Positions 33,117 to 41,534 of a stretch of DNA of 44,974 nucleotides are shown here, piece after piece. Position 1 is the stretch's first letter. Every line of letters starts with the position of its first letter. The DNA is from an uncultured Bacteroidota bacterium (GTDB taxonomy: Bacteria; Bacteroidota; Rhodothermia; Rhodothermales; Salinibacteraceae). The stretch covers positions 1 through 44,974 of the forward strand of contig CAJXKO010000012.1 in the NCBI GenBank assembly GCA_913055845.1, given 5' to 3'. Below the pieces are notes generated by a model, which saw only the letters and a list, made by a program, of their open reading frames with translations, had not been told where the DNA came from and searched no databases. The translations under genes and the position numbers were made by a program.

Positions 33117-33899
33117 TCAGGTAGTTTCCTCCTCCAGCACGTCCATGGCCTTCTCGGCGATGCCCAGAAAGCTATCGGCCGCCAGACTGGCACTGCCAAT
33201 GAGGCCGCCGTCGATGTCGGGCTGTGAGAGGAGGCCGTATGCGTTGTGCGGCTTCATGCTGCCGCCGTAGAGGAGGGGCACGCCGTCGGCCACGGAGGCC
33301 CCGAACCGCTCCGCCAGGTCGCGCCGAAGCAGCCCGTGCATCTCCTGGGCCTGCTCGGGCGCGGCGGACTCGCCGGTGCCAATGGCCCAGACCGGCTCGT
33401 AGGCCACGACGAGAGCGCCGGATTCCCCGACGGACACATCCGCCAGCGCGCCGTCAACCTGAGCCCGAACCACGGCTTCGGCGTTTCCGGCTTGGCGCTG
33501 CTCCAGCGTCTCCCCCACGCATACGATGGGGATGAGGCCGTGGCGCTTGGCCTGTTTTACCTTGGCGTTCACCGCCGCGTCGGTCTCGTCGTAGTACTTA
33601 CGTCGCTCGGAGTGCCCCAGAATCACGTAGTCGCACCCGATCGACGTGAGCATCGGGGCCGACACGTCGCCCGTGTAGGCGCCTTCGTCCTGGGCGTGCA
33701 TGTCCTGGGCCCCTACAGCTACGGGCGCGTCGTCCAGTGCATCACGAACCGCGGGGAGGTGGACGAACGGGGGGCAGACGAGAAAGTCAACGTCGTCGAA
33801 GGCCTGAGGTTGAGTCGACAGGCGGTCGGCAATGACTTGGGCGAGGGTTCGGCCTTCCGGGACGTCGGTATTCATTTTCCAGTTTCCGGCGATCAGCAT
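33117..33899 (-). CDS. tpiA: Triosephosphate isomerase
   Basis: This 260-residue protein has all catalytic elements: Lys8 in AGNWKMN, His96 in LGHSERRKYY and Glu168 in AYEPVWAIGTG. It ends with LLYGGSMKPHNA and the phosphate-binding GGLIGSASL. It interconverts dihydroxyacetone phosphate and glyceraldehyde 3-phosphate. The ATG at 33897-33899 fits the family; the frame is open much further but overlaps the upstream methyltransferase gene without family features. It is the last gene of a run gatB - lipoprotein - methyltransferase - tpiA with gaps of 10, 27 and 40 bases. Confidence 0.97.
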   Translation of the reverse strand: MLIAGNWKMNTDVPEGRTLAQVIADRLSTQPQAFDDVDFLVCPPFVHLPAVRDALDDAPVAVGAQDMHAQDEGAYTGDVSAPMLTSIGCDYVILGHSERRKYYDETDAAVNAKVKQAKRHGLIPIVCVGETLEQRQAGNAEAVVRAQVDGALADVSVGESGALVVAYEPVWAIGTGESAAPEQAQEMHGLLRRDLAERFGASVADGVPLLYGGSMKPHNAYGLLSQPDIDGGLIGSASLAADSFLGIAEKAMDVLEEETT

Positions 33900-33939
33900 A
33901 GGGGAAGAGCGGTCTGGGAACGTCGAAGGGCGAGTGCTG

Positions 33940-34512
33940 CTATTTCCGGGCTTCGTAGGCGAACATCGTCGGGGGGATGTTTCGGGGTTCGTACTCCTTG
34001 GTGACCTCCGAGAAGTGCTCGCGGAGCGGGGCCTCCAGATGGTTGTAGTTCTGGTATACAAGAAACTTTCCCCTCTTGGCGAGTACATCCCGCGTCCGGG
34101 CCAGCAGGGTATGCTTCGTGTCATCATCGAGGAAGGAGAAGGGAATGCCGGACACGATGTAATCCACGGCGTCAATCTCGTGGGCCTGTAGAATGTCCAC
34201 GATCCGCTCGGCGCGGTCCTCTACCACGGCGACGCGGGGGTCGCCCGCAGTCATCTCCTCGAGCATTTTCACAAACTCCGGGTTGCTCTCGATGAGGAGG
34301 AGGGTGGAGCCCGCCGTCATGCGGTCGAGGATGTACTCGCTGAAGACTCCATTGCCGGGTCCGTACTCCACGATGACCTGATCCCTGTCGAAGTCAATCC
34401 ACTTGCAGACCCGGCGGACAAGGAAGGAGGACGAGGGGGCAATCGCCGCGACGTCCTGGTCGCGGAGAAAGTTTTTAATGTACGAGAGGGTTCCGGAGAG
34501 GGCAGACGGCAC
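33940..34512 (-). CDS. SAM-dependent methyltransferase, phospholipid N-methyltransferase-like
   Basis: This 190-residue protein starts LSYIKNFLRDQDVAAIAPSSSFLVRRV, characteristic of COG3963 (PmtA-like) proteins. The SAM-binding loop VEYGPGNGVFSEYI is at 48-61, an acidic residue ends the next strand (LLIESNPEF), and VSGIPFSFL is the catalytic-loop motif. PmtA of Rhizobium-type bacteria methylates phosphatidylethanolamine toward phosphatidylcholine. Related rRNA dimethylases share the fold, so the substrate is uncertain. No membrane helix is seen; it may associate peripherally with the membrane. It sits between a lipoprotein gene and tpiA. Confidence 0.82.
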   Translation of the reverse strand: MPSALSGTLSYIKNFLRDQDVAAIAPSSSFLVRRVCKWIDFDRDQVIVEYGPGNGVFSEYILDRMTAGSTLLLIESNPEFVKMLEEMTAGDPRVAVVEDRAERIVDILQAHEIDAVDYIVSGIPFSFLDDDTKHTLLARTRDVLAKRGKFLVYQNYNHLEAPLREHFSEVTKEYEPRNIPPTMFAYEARK

Positions 34513-34539
34513 GGGAAGAAGGGGAATGGGTGAGGGCGT

Positions 34540-36081
34540 CTATGGCGCAGGTGCTGGTGAAGGAACCGGCGTGAGGCTAAGTACGCCTATAGCGCGGCTT
34601 GTTTCAAGGCCGTCACGTTTTTGCTCCGTGAAGGATCGTCCAAAGAGGTGTGGGGGCTCGGGGGGACGGGACGACGCGTCGGGAGATGCTGAGAGGAGTT
34701 GGATCAGATGTCGGCGGAGAGACGGGAAGTCGCCTGCCCGGTATCGGTTCACGAGACGTCCGTCCTTGTCAATGAGAATCCACGTGGGGGTATGAACCAC
34801 GTTGTACCGTGTCGCCATCGGGTCCTGGAGGCCCTGAGAAAGGAGGGTCGTGCGTCCCGGCAGGCGTTGAGTGCGGAGGAAGGCCTGGTTGACCAGTGAG
34901 TCGGGCTCTACGGAGAGAGAAACAAAGGAGACCGAATCGGGCCGTGTGGCGTCGTACAGTGCGTTCCGGAGGGGGCGTTGCAGGCTATGTAAATCGGACC
35001 CGGGCCGGTAGTATTCGAGAACCACGGGGTGCCCCTTGAGGGCCTGGAGGGATGTGGGGGCACCCTGAAGGGAAGGAATCTGCAGAGTAGGAGCGGGCTG
35101 GCCCGGTTGCAAGTGGGCTGCCTCGTACTGGACCCGCTGTGCCCACTGTGCCCACCGCGTGCCAGGATGGGCCTCCCGCAGGCGCTCGGCGGCTGCGAAG
35201 GCGGCCTTGAATTGGGTGCTGTCCAGAAACGCCTGGACGCGCACAGCGTGCACCCCTGCCTGCTGACGCGGCGCGGAGGTGCGCACCTGGAGGGTGTCCA
35301 CCAGGTCCAACGCCGCCCGCTGCCCATGGCGACGGGCTTCGGCCCGGCGGGCAATGCGCACGACATCGACGTAGCGGGGGCTCGACGAATCGATTCGTCG
35401 GGCTCTGGCCACCACCAAAGAGTCGTTCCACCCCTCTAGGTGCGCAAGCGACGCAACGGCGGCGTGCTGGCCCGCGTAGGTTCTTGGGTATCGGCTCGAT
35501 ATGTTCCAGAGGGTGCTGCTAATTAACCGGGTGCTCTGGGCCTGAGCAGTGGGAACGGGTACTTCAGCGCGCACCCTCCGCGCCAGCAGGCGCTGGTGCA
35601 CGGCCATCGCGTTGCGATACGCGCGAAGGGCCTGGTTTTCGGGGGATTCCGGGCGGAGGGAACGCCGTGAGTGGGGCAGTTCTACGTGGAGGGAGGCAGA
35701 ATCGCCCGCGGCCACCACGTACTCGGTGGTCGCCACCCGCTGGCGGCCCTGGCGTCCCCACAAGGCGAGCGTGTAGATGCCCCGCTTTGGGGCACGGATG
35801 CGCATCCGGAAATGCCCATCCGGGGCGGTTCGCGTGTGGCCGAGGGTGTCGAGGCGGCGACCGTCCGGGCGAACCACTAGCACCCGAAACCCACCGTGCC
35901 CAGTGCCTGAGTGCTCCGCTGAGTCCACGACCACTCGTCCCTGCAGGTAGCTTTGTACGGACGAAGACCTGGGGGACTGCCGACATGCCGTGAGACACAC
36001 GAAAACACCCACCAGCAGAGGAAGTCCCAGACGGATGGGCAGAGAAAAACGCGCCCGTGGCGAGCAAGAGAACGGCGTCAT
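34540..36081 (-). CDS. Lipoprotein with thioredoxin-like C-terminal domain lacking CxxC
   Basis: This 513-residue protein has a lipoprotein signal with LTAC (Cys33). A beta-sandwich carboxypeptidase-regulatory-like domain follows (about 42-125, LQGRVVVDSAE...GIYTLALWG), then a helical middle (about 135-340). The C-terminal TlpA/AhpC-like domain (about 345-475) contains GQPAPTLQIPSLQG and HTPTWILIDKDGRLV. The active-site place reads LEYYRPGSDLHSLQR, with no cysteine, so it should not do thiol chemistry. The order resembles Bacteroidota DUF4369/TlpA proteins. I chose the ATG at 36079-36081, ten bases after the gatB stop. Likely periplasm-facing; function unknown. Confidence 0.78.
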   Translation of the reverse strand: MTPFSCSPRARFSLPIRLGLPLLVGVFVCLTACRQSPRSSSVQSYLQGRVVVDSAEHSGTGHGGFRVLVVRPDGRRLDTLGHTRTAPDGHFRMRIRAPKRGIYTLALWGRQGRQRVATTEYVVAAGDSASLHVELPHSRRSLRPESPENQALRAYRNAMAVHQRLLARRVRAEVPVPTAQAQSTRLISSTLWNISSRYPRTYAGQHAAVASLAHLEGWNDSLVVARARRIDSSSPRYVDVVRIARRAEARRHGQRAALDLVDTLQVRTSAPRQQAGVHAVRVQAFLDSTQFKAAFAAAERLREAHPGTRWAQWAQRVQYEAAHLQPGQPAPTLQIPSLQGAPTSLQALKGHPVVLEYYRPGSDLHSLQRPLRNALYDATRPDSVSFVSLSVEPDSLVNQAFLRTQRLPGRTTLLSQGLQDPMATRYNVVHTPTWILIDKDGRLVNRYRAGDFPSLRRHLIQLLSASPDASSRPPEPPHLFGRSFTEQKRDGLETSRAIGVLSLTPVPSPAPAP

Positions 36082-36091
36082 CAAGCCTCGT

Positions 36092-37615
36092 CTACTCGTC
36101 GACGTTTGCGGGGTCCCGTTGCGCCTCCAACTTGTCCCGAAGCAGCGACCGCACCAGTTCCGGATTCGGTGATCCGTCGAAGCGCTGCATGACCTGTCCG
36201 ATGAAGAAGCCGAGCAGGCCGTCCTTGCCGTCGAGGTACGTCTGCACCTTGTCCGTGTGGTCCGAAATGACGTTGTCGACCACCGGCGCGATGGCACTTC
36301 GGTCGGACACCTGGATGAGGTCGCGCTCGTCGGCGATCGCTCCGGCACTCTTGTCGGGCTGCTCCATCATGGCCGCGAAGACCTCCTGGGCGCCGTTGGA
36401 ACTCACCTTGTCCTGGAGGCGGAGAAAGACGAGCTGAGCCAGGCGCTCGGGGGTCACCGGGAGGGCCTCCACGTCGAGGTCACGCTCATTCAGCACGCGC
36501 AGCACCTCGGTCATAATGAAGTTCGACACCGTTTTGGCTTGAGCGTCGGTGTCCCCGCCCTTGGTTCGTTTGTAGAGGTGTCGAAGCGTCTCCTCGAAGT
36601 AGTCGGCCACGGCTCGCTCTTCCGTCAACACACCGGCGTCGTACGCCGGGAGGCCAATCTCCTCCACGAATCGCTGCTGACGCGCCCGGGGCAGTTCGGG
36701 GAGGCCGTCACGGACCTGTGCAACCATCTCGTCCGAAACGGTAACCTCCACGAGATCCGGGTCCGGCATATAGCGGTAGTCGTGCGCCTCCTCCTTCGAC
36801 CGCATAGGCCGGGTGGTGCCCGAGTCGGGATCCCAAAGCAGGGTCTGCTGCGTGATCGTATTGCCCCGCTCCTCGGCGGCAATCTGGCGCGTGATCTCGT
36901 AGTCGAGCGCCTGTTCCACGTGACGCATCGAGTTCATGTTCTTAAGCTCCGTTCGCGTGCCGAAGGCCTCCCGGCCACGGGGCCGCACGCTCACGTTGGC
37001 GTCACACCGCAGGGAACCCTCTTCCATGTTGCCGTCGCTAATGTCGAGGTAGCGCACCAGCTGACGGAGCCGTTCCAGAAACAAGCGGGCCTCGCGGGGG
37101 GATCGCAGGTCTGGCTCCGTCACGAGTTCTAGTAGGGGGATGCCGCACCGGTTGTAGTCCAGCCGCGTGCTCCCGTCCGGGTCGTGCATAGACTTGCCGG
37201 CATCTTCCTCCATGTGGATGCGCGTGAGCCCTACGCGCCGCGAAGCCTTGCCGCCCGTAGGCGTCTCGTCCTCGTCGCCAGGGAAGATGTCGACGTGCCC
37301 GTCGTAGCAGATTGGGGTATCGTACTGGGAAATCTGGTAGCCCTTCGGCAGGTCGGGATAAAAGTAGTGCTTGCGGGCAAAAACCGAGCGGGATGCGATG
37401 GAGCAGTGGGTCGCCAGGCCGAGACGAAGGGCGTACGCCACCACTTTTTCGTTGAGCACCGGCAGGGTGCCTGGATGGCCCAGGCTGATGGGGTCGACCT
37501 GCGTATTGGGGGCTGCCCCAAATGCCGTAGCGTCCGGGCTAAAAATCTTGGCGTCGGTCTGAAGTTGGACGTGAACCTCGAGGCCGATGACCGGCTCGTA
37601 GTTCTCGTAGGCCAT
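36092..37615 (-). CDS. gatB: Asp-tRNA(Asn)/Glu-tRNA(Gln) amidotransferase subunit B
   Basis: This 507-residue protein starts YEPVIGLEVHVQLQTDAKIFSP and has the GatB hallmarks LPKGYQISQYD, RIHMEEDAGKSMHD, GIPLLELVTEPDLRS and RCDANVSVR. The C-terminal helical YqeY-like region ends FFIGQVMQRFDGSPNPELVR. GatB with GatA and GatC converts misacylated Glu-tRNA(Gln) or Asp-tRNA(Asn) to the amide form. gatA and gatC are not adjacent, so the subunits are encoded at scattered sites. It heads a likely operon, with a lipoprotein gene 10 bases downstream. Confidence 0.97.
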   Translation of the reverse strand: MAYENYEPVIGLEVHVQLQTDAKIFSPDATAFGAAPNTQVDPISLGHPGTLPVLNEKVVAYALRLGLATHCSIASRSVFARKHYFYPDLPKGYQISQYDTPICYDGHVDIFPGDEDETPTGGKASRRVGLTRIHMEEDAGKSMHDPDGSTRLDYNRCGIPLLELVTEPDLRSPREARLFLERLRQLVRYLDISDGNMEEGSLRCDANVSVRPRGREAFGTRTELKNMNSMRHVEQALDYEITRQIAAEERGNTITQQTLLWDPDSGTTRPMRSKEEAHDYRYMPDPDLVEVTVSDEMVAQVRDGLPELPRARQQRFVEEIGLPAYDAGVLTEERAVADYFEETLRHLYKRTKGGDTDAQAKTVSNFIMTEVLRVLNERDLDVEALPVTPERLAQLVFLRLQDKVSSNGAQEVFAAMMEQPDKSAGAIADERDLIQVSDRSAIAPVVDNVISDHTDKVQTYLDGKDGLLGFFIGQVMQRFDGSPNPELVRSLLRDKLEAQRDPANVDE

Positions 37616-37818
37616 GCGTATTGGGAGCAGATCAATGGGGACGAATCGAAGCGCAAGGTTCTGCGCCCCGACAGGTTCCGAGAACGGAGATACCCAAGGA
37701 CGCGGAGAATGTTCGGGGCATTCGGGGACTTCCCCGGTGCATTCCTCTCTGGGGCACCTGTAGATGGGTTGGCCGGCCTCAAAGGGACCGTCGCTCCCCG
37801 AACTCCCGATGCAGACCG

Positions 37819-38139
37819 CTACGGGATCGAGATGGGGGCTGCCTCAGAATGAGCGGCGTCGGGGCCCACACGAGAATTGTGGAGGTCTGGCTGTCCACGC
37901 TCCGGTCTGCGCCAGAGGGAAAAACCATTCGGTGGTGCATCCGGGACGGGACGATCAGAGACCGCATTGGGGGCTACCGCTCGGTGTGCCGTCTGGGAGG
38001 GGGCGGCCGGCGACAAGGAGTGTCTCTCGACCCGGAGCACAGCACACGACCATCCAATAATGCCCCCCAGGTAGACCACAATGACGAGGGCGAGGCCTGC
38101 GTATTGGCGATAGCGGTGGGGGCTTTCGGACACGGTCAA
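37819..38139 (-). CDS. Possible small single-span membrane protein
   Basis: This open frame of 106 codons encodes a short basic N-terminus, one strong hydrophobic helix (about 14-35, YAGLALVIVVYLGGIIGW), then a Pro/Ser/Arg-rich tail without clear fold. It starts at TTG 38139 or GTG 38133. It lies on the same strand as idi (123 bases upstream) and gatB (about 200 bases downstream). The helix is real-looking, but the tail could be read-through of non-coding sequence and no family is recognised. The neighbouring bases 37616-37818 show no gene. Confidence 0.4.
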   Translation of the reverse strand: MTVSESPHRYRQYAGLALVIVVYLGGIIGWSCAVLRVERHSLSPAAPSQTAHRAVAPNAVSDRPVPDAPPNGFSLWRRPERGQPDLHNSRVGPDAAHSEAAPISIP

Positions 38140-38261
38140 TGAGGAGCGGTGAAGAAAATGGGCGTAATCCGGTCCGTATCGGAGTGTCCGGGCGCCAAAG
38201 AGTTCCAGTTTCGCGTCGACGCCCCGATGCTGGTTCGGGGAGCGGGAGCCTCCCAGCTCGG

Positions 38262-38819
38262 CTATGGTCCGCGATCAGGCGCTGCCGAGGGCGGGCTGGC
38301 CAGCGTAGTAGCGGTGGTCAGGACGGGGCCCAGGAGAAGACGAAACCACGTCGTGTAGCGGTGAGGATGCGTTTCCACGTCGCTGCGGAGCGTCGACGGC
38401 TGTACCCATGCCCAGTCGGACACTTCGCGCCCAGACGGTCGCACTTCAGGGGCCTCCACCGTGCCAACAAACACATGGTTGTGTTCGTGTTCAACCAGGC
38501 CATCTCCTACGGGAAGACGATAGGTTTTCTGAAAGGCTGGGGCGATGGATGCATGAAATCCCAACTCCTCGGGCAGGCGCCGTGCTGCGCCATCCTGTGG
38601 GGCCTCCCCGGGGTGAGGATGACTGCAGCAGGTGTTCGACCAGAGACCGCCGGAGTGATACTTGCCGGGGGCACGTCGTTGGAGGAGGAGGCGACCGGTT
38701 GGGTCGAAGAGAAAAACCGAAAAGGCGCGGTGAAGGAGCCCCTCGGCGTGCGCACGGAGCTTCTCGGCGGTGCCGATCGGCCGGTCATTCTCGTTCACCA
38801 GCACAACAGGGTGGGACAT
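38262..38819 (-). CDS. idi: Isopentenyl-diphosphate delta-isomerase, type 1
   Basis: This 185-residue Nudix-fold protein has LLHRAFSVFLFD (His30 region), the active-site block WSNTCCSHPHPGE (60-72) with catalytic Cys in the CC pair, RLPEELGF as the Nudix-like helix and EHEHNHVFVG with catalytic Glu near 110-112. It interconverts isopentenyl and dimethylallyl diphosphate, balancing isoprenoid precursors for quinones and carotenoids. It is slightly shorter than some homologues but looks complete. No other isoprenoid gene is nearby. The start at 38817-38819 fits (MSHPVVLVNENDRPIGT). Confidence 0.94.
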   Translation of the reverse strand: MSHPVVLVNENDRPIGTAEKLRAHAEGLLHRAFSVFLFDPTGRLLLQRRAPGKYHSGGLWSNTCCSHPHPGEAPQDGAARRLPEELGFHASIAPAFQKTYRLPVGDGLVEHEHNHVFVGTVEAPEVRPSGREVSDWAWVQPSTLRSDVETHPHRYTTWFRLLLGPVLTTATTLASPPSAAPDRGP

Positions 38820-39103
38820 GGGCCGTGAACTGATACGGTTGCCTAGTGGAAAGCACCCTCAATATGAGAACTATGAACATTTTCGTGGTCCTCTTTAGGG
38901 GCACATTACGGCATTATTGCAAAGAAAATTTCCCCCGTTTGGTCCCCAAGAGTCTGTGGCCGCGGCCTGATCCGGGCAACGTCGATCAAATGGAACGGAC
39001 TCGCCAACGACCCAGAGGGGGGCTTGACGCGGTCGCTCCCGATTTGTGTCTTTGGAATTCCCATTTGTTCGCGAGTCCTGCCCCCATCCAGAAAAACAGT
39101 CCC

Positions 39104-39478
39104 ATGCACGAGCTCACGATTCAAGGCGTAGGCACTGTCGAGGTCGAGGAGGGGACGCGGCTGGTTCGGGCCATTGAGGATAGCGGTGTCGAGATTGGCC
39201 ATCGCTGTGGCGGGCAATCCCAGTGCACCACCTGCCGCGTGGAGTTTGAGGAGGGGGAGCCGGAAGTGATGACCGAGGTCGAGTACGAGAAGCTCACCGA
39301 CATTGGCCAGTTTGGCGACATGCGCCTCTCATGCCAGATTGTGGTCGACCGCGACATGACGGTTAATCCCCTCATGACCGTTGAGGATCAAGGGTGGGAC
39401 GATGCGGGGCCCGAGCCAGCCATCATGGTGGAGCCGGATGCTGAGTGGTTCCCCATCACCACCCTTGAGCAGAAGTGA
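39104..39478 (+). CDS. 2Fe-2S ferredoxin
   Basis: This 124-residue protein has four cluster cysteines in order C-x5-C-x2-C then C: Cys35, Cys41, Cys44 and Cys77 (HRCGGQSQCTTC and RLSCQI). The beta-grasp start is HELTIQGVGTVEVEEG. It carries electrons in the cytosol. The C-terminal ~45 residues are acidic (DDAGPEPAIMVEPDAEW), in keeping with a salt-adapted proteome. I chose ATG 39104, because the upstream open frame has no ferredoxin features. The 284 bases before it, shared with divergent idi, show no gene. Confidence 0.92.
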   Translation: MHELTIQGVGTVEVEEGTRLVRAIEDSGVEIGHRCGGQSQCTTCRVEFEEGEPEVMTEVEYEKLTDIGQFGDMRLSCQIVVDRDMTVNPLMTVEDQGWDDAGPEPAIMVEPDAEWFPITTLEQK

Positions 39479-39665
39479 AGGCGTTCCGGGCAATATTGAG
39501 TGGGAGGGGGCTGGATGATTGGGGAGCGTCCCGAGATGCGAAGTGGAACGACTGCGGACTGCGTTCCGAACGCGCCGTTTCTACGGGGGCGTGCCTTGGG
39601 CAACGGAGGCCTTCCGGGAGGTCACGGCGGGAGATCAAAGGGTGCTATTCCCTAAGATTTGGCGG

Positions 39666-39881
39666 CTAGTCGTCCTCCCCATCGGTCTTCTCCTTGGGAC
39701 CGTGCTCGTCGTAGTCGTTCACGTGAAAGCCTTCGCCCTTGAAGATGACGCCCGGGTTGTCGGTGATGATGCGCTCAACATCCTGCCCTGTCTCCGGGCA
39801 CGTATCCAGGGGGTCCTCGGTGATGCGCTGCTGAACCTCGAAGGTGCTTCCGTCTTCGCGGCGGTATGTGTAGGTCGGCAT
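39666..39881 (-). CDS. FmdB-like small protein with degenerate zinc ribbon
   Basis: This 71-residue protein keeps the FmdB framework: MPTYTYR start, FEVQQRITEDPL, and GVIFKGEGFHVNDY near the end. The zinc-ribbon cysteines are nearly all gone. The first CxxC is REDGS, and the second pair reads CPETG, leaving a single Cys. It therefore probably does not bind zinc in the usual way. FmdB proteins have no proven general function. ATG 39879-39881 fits the family; the frame continues upstream without family character. The tail is acidic (EKTDGEDD). Confidence 0.8.
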   Translation of the reverse strand: MPTYTYRREDGSTFEVQQRITEDPLDTCPETGQDVERIITDNPGVIFKGEGFHVNDYDEHGPKEKTDGEDD

Positions 39882-40215
39882 CTGTGCGGGGGAGAGATAG
39901 TCGCAGGAAAGAATGAGGCGCATGGGTACCAGGGGAGGCCCTGGATGGCGACAGCGCTCTTTAGCATTAGTCCGCGCTTTTGTTTCTGAGACCGGTTGGG
40001 ACCCCGCAGGAAATTCAAGGAGGCACACATTTTGGGCGATGTCCTCTTGATGGGTCGGAACGGTCTCTGAGGGCACGTTCTTCGGGTAAGGATGCTTTTC
40101 CTCAGATCCGAGGATCGATTCGGGGATGATGTGGGTTGAACCTGTGTGAACATTTCCATCCCCGGGAACTCGACGGGGACTCAGTTTTAGATACTCTTGC
40201 ACTTTTGAAGACGAC
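39882..40215. other. Intergenic stretch before tRNA-Asp
   Basis: About 330 bases lie between the FmdB-like gene and tRNA-Asp. The minus strand stays open but has no recognisable protein. CACTTTTG at 40200-40207 resembles the nAnnTTTG -7 box and could drive tRNA-Asp, which begins at 40216. Nothing else is supported. Confidence 0.4.
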
Positions 40216-40290
40216 GGTCCGGTAGTTCAGTTGGTTTAGAATGCTGCCCTGTCACGGCAGAGGTCGCGGGTTCGAGTCCCGTCCGGACCG
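40216..40290 (+). tRNA. tRNA-Asp (GTC)
   Basis: Acceptor strands GGTCCGG (40216-40222) and CCGGACC (40283-40289) pair. The anticodon stem CTGCC/GGCAG encloses CTGTCAC with anticodon GTC. The discriminator is G40290, the aspartate identity base. CCA is not encoded in full. Its wobble G is a queuosine site, relevant to the mannosyltransferase homologue at the left of the window. Confidence 0.96.
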
Positions 40291-40296
40291 CCTTTC

Positions 40297-40333
40297 CCCT
40301 CGATTCCGCCTGCCCCGGGATCGAGGGTTTTTT
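40297..40333 (+). terminator. Intrinsic terminator after tRNA-Asp
   Basis: CCCTCGAT (40297-40304) and ATCGAGGG (40320-40327) form a perfect stem with a 15-base loop, followed by six T residues (40328-40333). Confidence 0.92.
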
Positions 40334-40479
40334 GTCGCGTGGGTCCCGTGCACGGTTTCATGCTTCGTGAGGAAGAGGCGGGCCCGGTGCTACGTCGTTG
40401 GCCATTCTCCGGGAGGAGTGAAGGGGCCGCGATGGAAGGCTCCACTGTTCGTCGATTCCTGCGTTCATAGCGGCCTCCG

Positions 40480-41379
40480 ATGTCCTCGTTTTCCTTGTCG
40501 GTACGGTCGGTCTCCTTGACCCGGCTTGGGTGGGGCGGTATCGGGATGATGCTGGGAGCTTCGGCCCTTGCCGTGGGGGCGGCGCTGTGGAAGCTTTTGG
40601 CCATTGGGGGCGTTGCGTTCGGGGCCATGGCCGGAGGTGCTTGGTTGGGGACCCGTTCGGGCGCTGCACATGCGGAGGGAAGTACAGTGCGGGCCCGGCG
40701 GCTCGCCTGGGGGTACGGACTTGCCAGCGGTGCCATGATTACGAGCACTGGTGCCTTCCTCATTCCGAGTGCCATCGGGCACGACGCCACGGTTGGGGGG
40801 TTTGGCATCGCGGCCGGGGTGCTGCTCGGGTTCATCCTTCACGCCGCGCAGCATCAACTCGCGCACTTGTCGCTCCCGATGGATGTCACAACCCTTGAGT
40901 TGACCGCCCATTCCTTGGCCGCCGGGGTAGTAATTGGGGCCGTCTACGCAACCATGCCTGCTCTCAGCCTCGCCCTGGGGCTCGCCATCGTATCCCATAA
41001 AGGCCCGGCCGGCTACGCGGCGGCACGACGGCTCCGTCGGGCCGGGCGGCCCACATCGGTACTGCTGGTGCCGGCCGCCGCCGTCGCGGCAACGGCCGTG
41101 CCCGTCGGAATCATCTCGCCGCCCGGAAGCGACGTACTACACGCCCTGGTGTTTGGCATTGCGACCGGCGTGTTTTTGCACGTGGCCCTTGACTTCCTCC
41201 CACGGTGCGAAATCGGCGGAGAAATCTCGGAGGCCGCGGGACTGACGGGCGAAGCTGTTCCGGACGATCACTTCGATGCCGAGCATCACCTGCTTGATCG
41301 CCTGCGCCTCCACGCCGTGGCGAGTGCTGTGGTGGGCGGACTTGTGGTGTTCGTTGCGTGGTTGGGCGTCCATGCCTAG
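40480..41379 (+). CDS. ZIP-family-like metal transporter with altered ligand motifs
   Basis: This 299-residue protein has about eight hydrophobic segments in the ZIP arrangement. TM4 carries LTAHSLAAGVVIGA and TM5 carries IVSHKGPAGYA, at the places of HNxPEG and HNxPEG/HKxPEG in active ZIPs. Both histidines (144, 173) are kept, but both glutamates are Ala (148, 177). ZIP proteins import zinc, iron or manganese into the cytosol. Here the binuclear metal site looks weakened, so the activity or the ion could differ. The start MSSFSLSVRS at 40480 gives a polar N-terminus before helix 1. It stands alone after tRNA-Asp. Confidence 0.82.
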   Translation: MSSFSLSVRSVSLTRLGWGGIGMMLGASALAVGAALWKLLAIGGVAFGAMAGGAWLGTRSGAAHAEGSTVRARRLAWGYGLASGAMITSTGAFLIPSAIGHDATVGGFGIAAGVLLGFILHAAQHQLAHLSLPMDVTTLELTAHSLAAGVVIGAVYATMPALSLALGLAIVSHKGPAGYAAARRLRRAGRPTSVLLVPAAAVAATAVPVGIISPPGSDVLHALVFGIATGVFLHVALDFLPRCEIGGEISEAAGLTGEAVPDDHFDAEHHLLDRLRLHAVASAVVGGLVVFVAWLGVHA

Positions 41380-41534
41380 AGCCGCGTCCCGTCCGCGCTT
41401 GGAGAACCCCGCATCGTTGACAGCCGAACCGCTTCTGCCTATTGTACACACACTCGATTCGCAGGCCCTACGCGACTTGCTGGCCTGCCGGGTCCACCCC
41501 TCACACTGTTATCGCGCATCCATCCGTCCTGATC

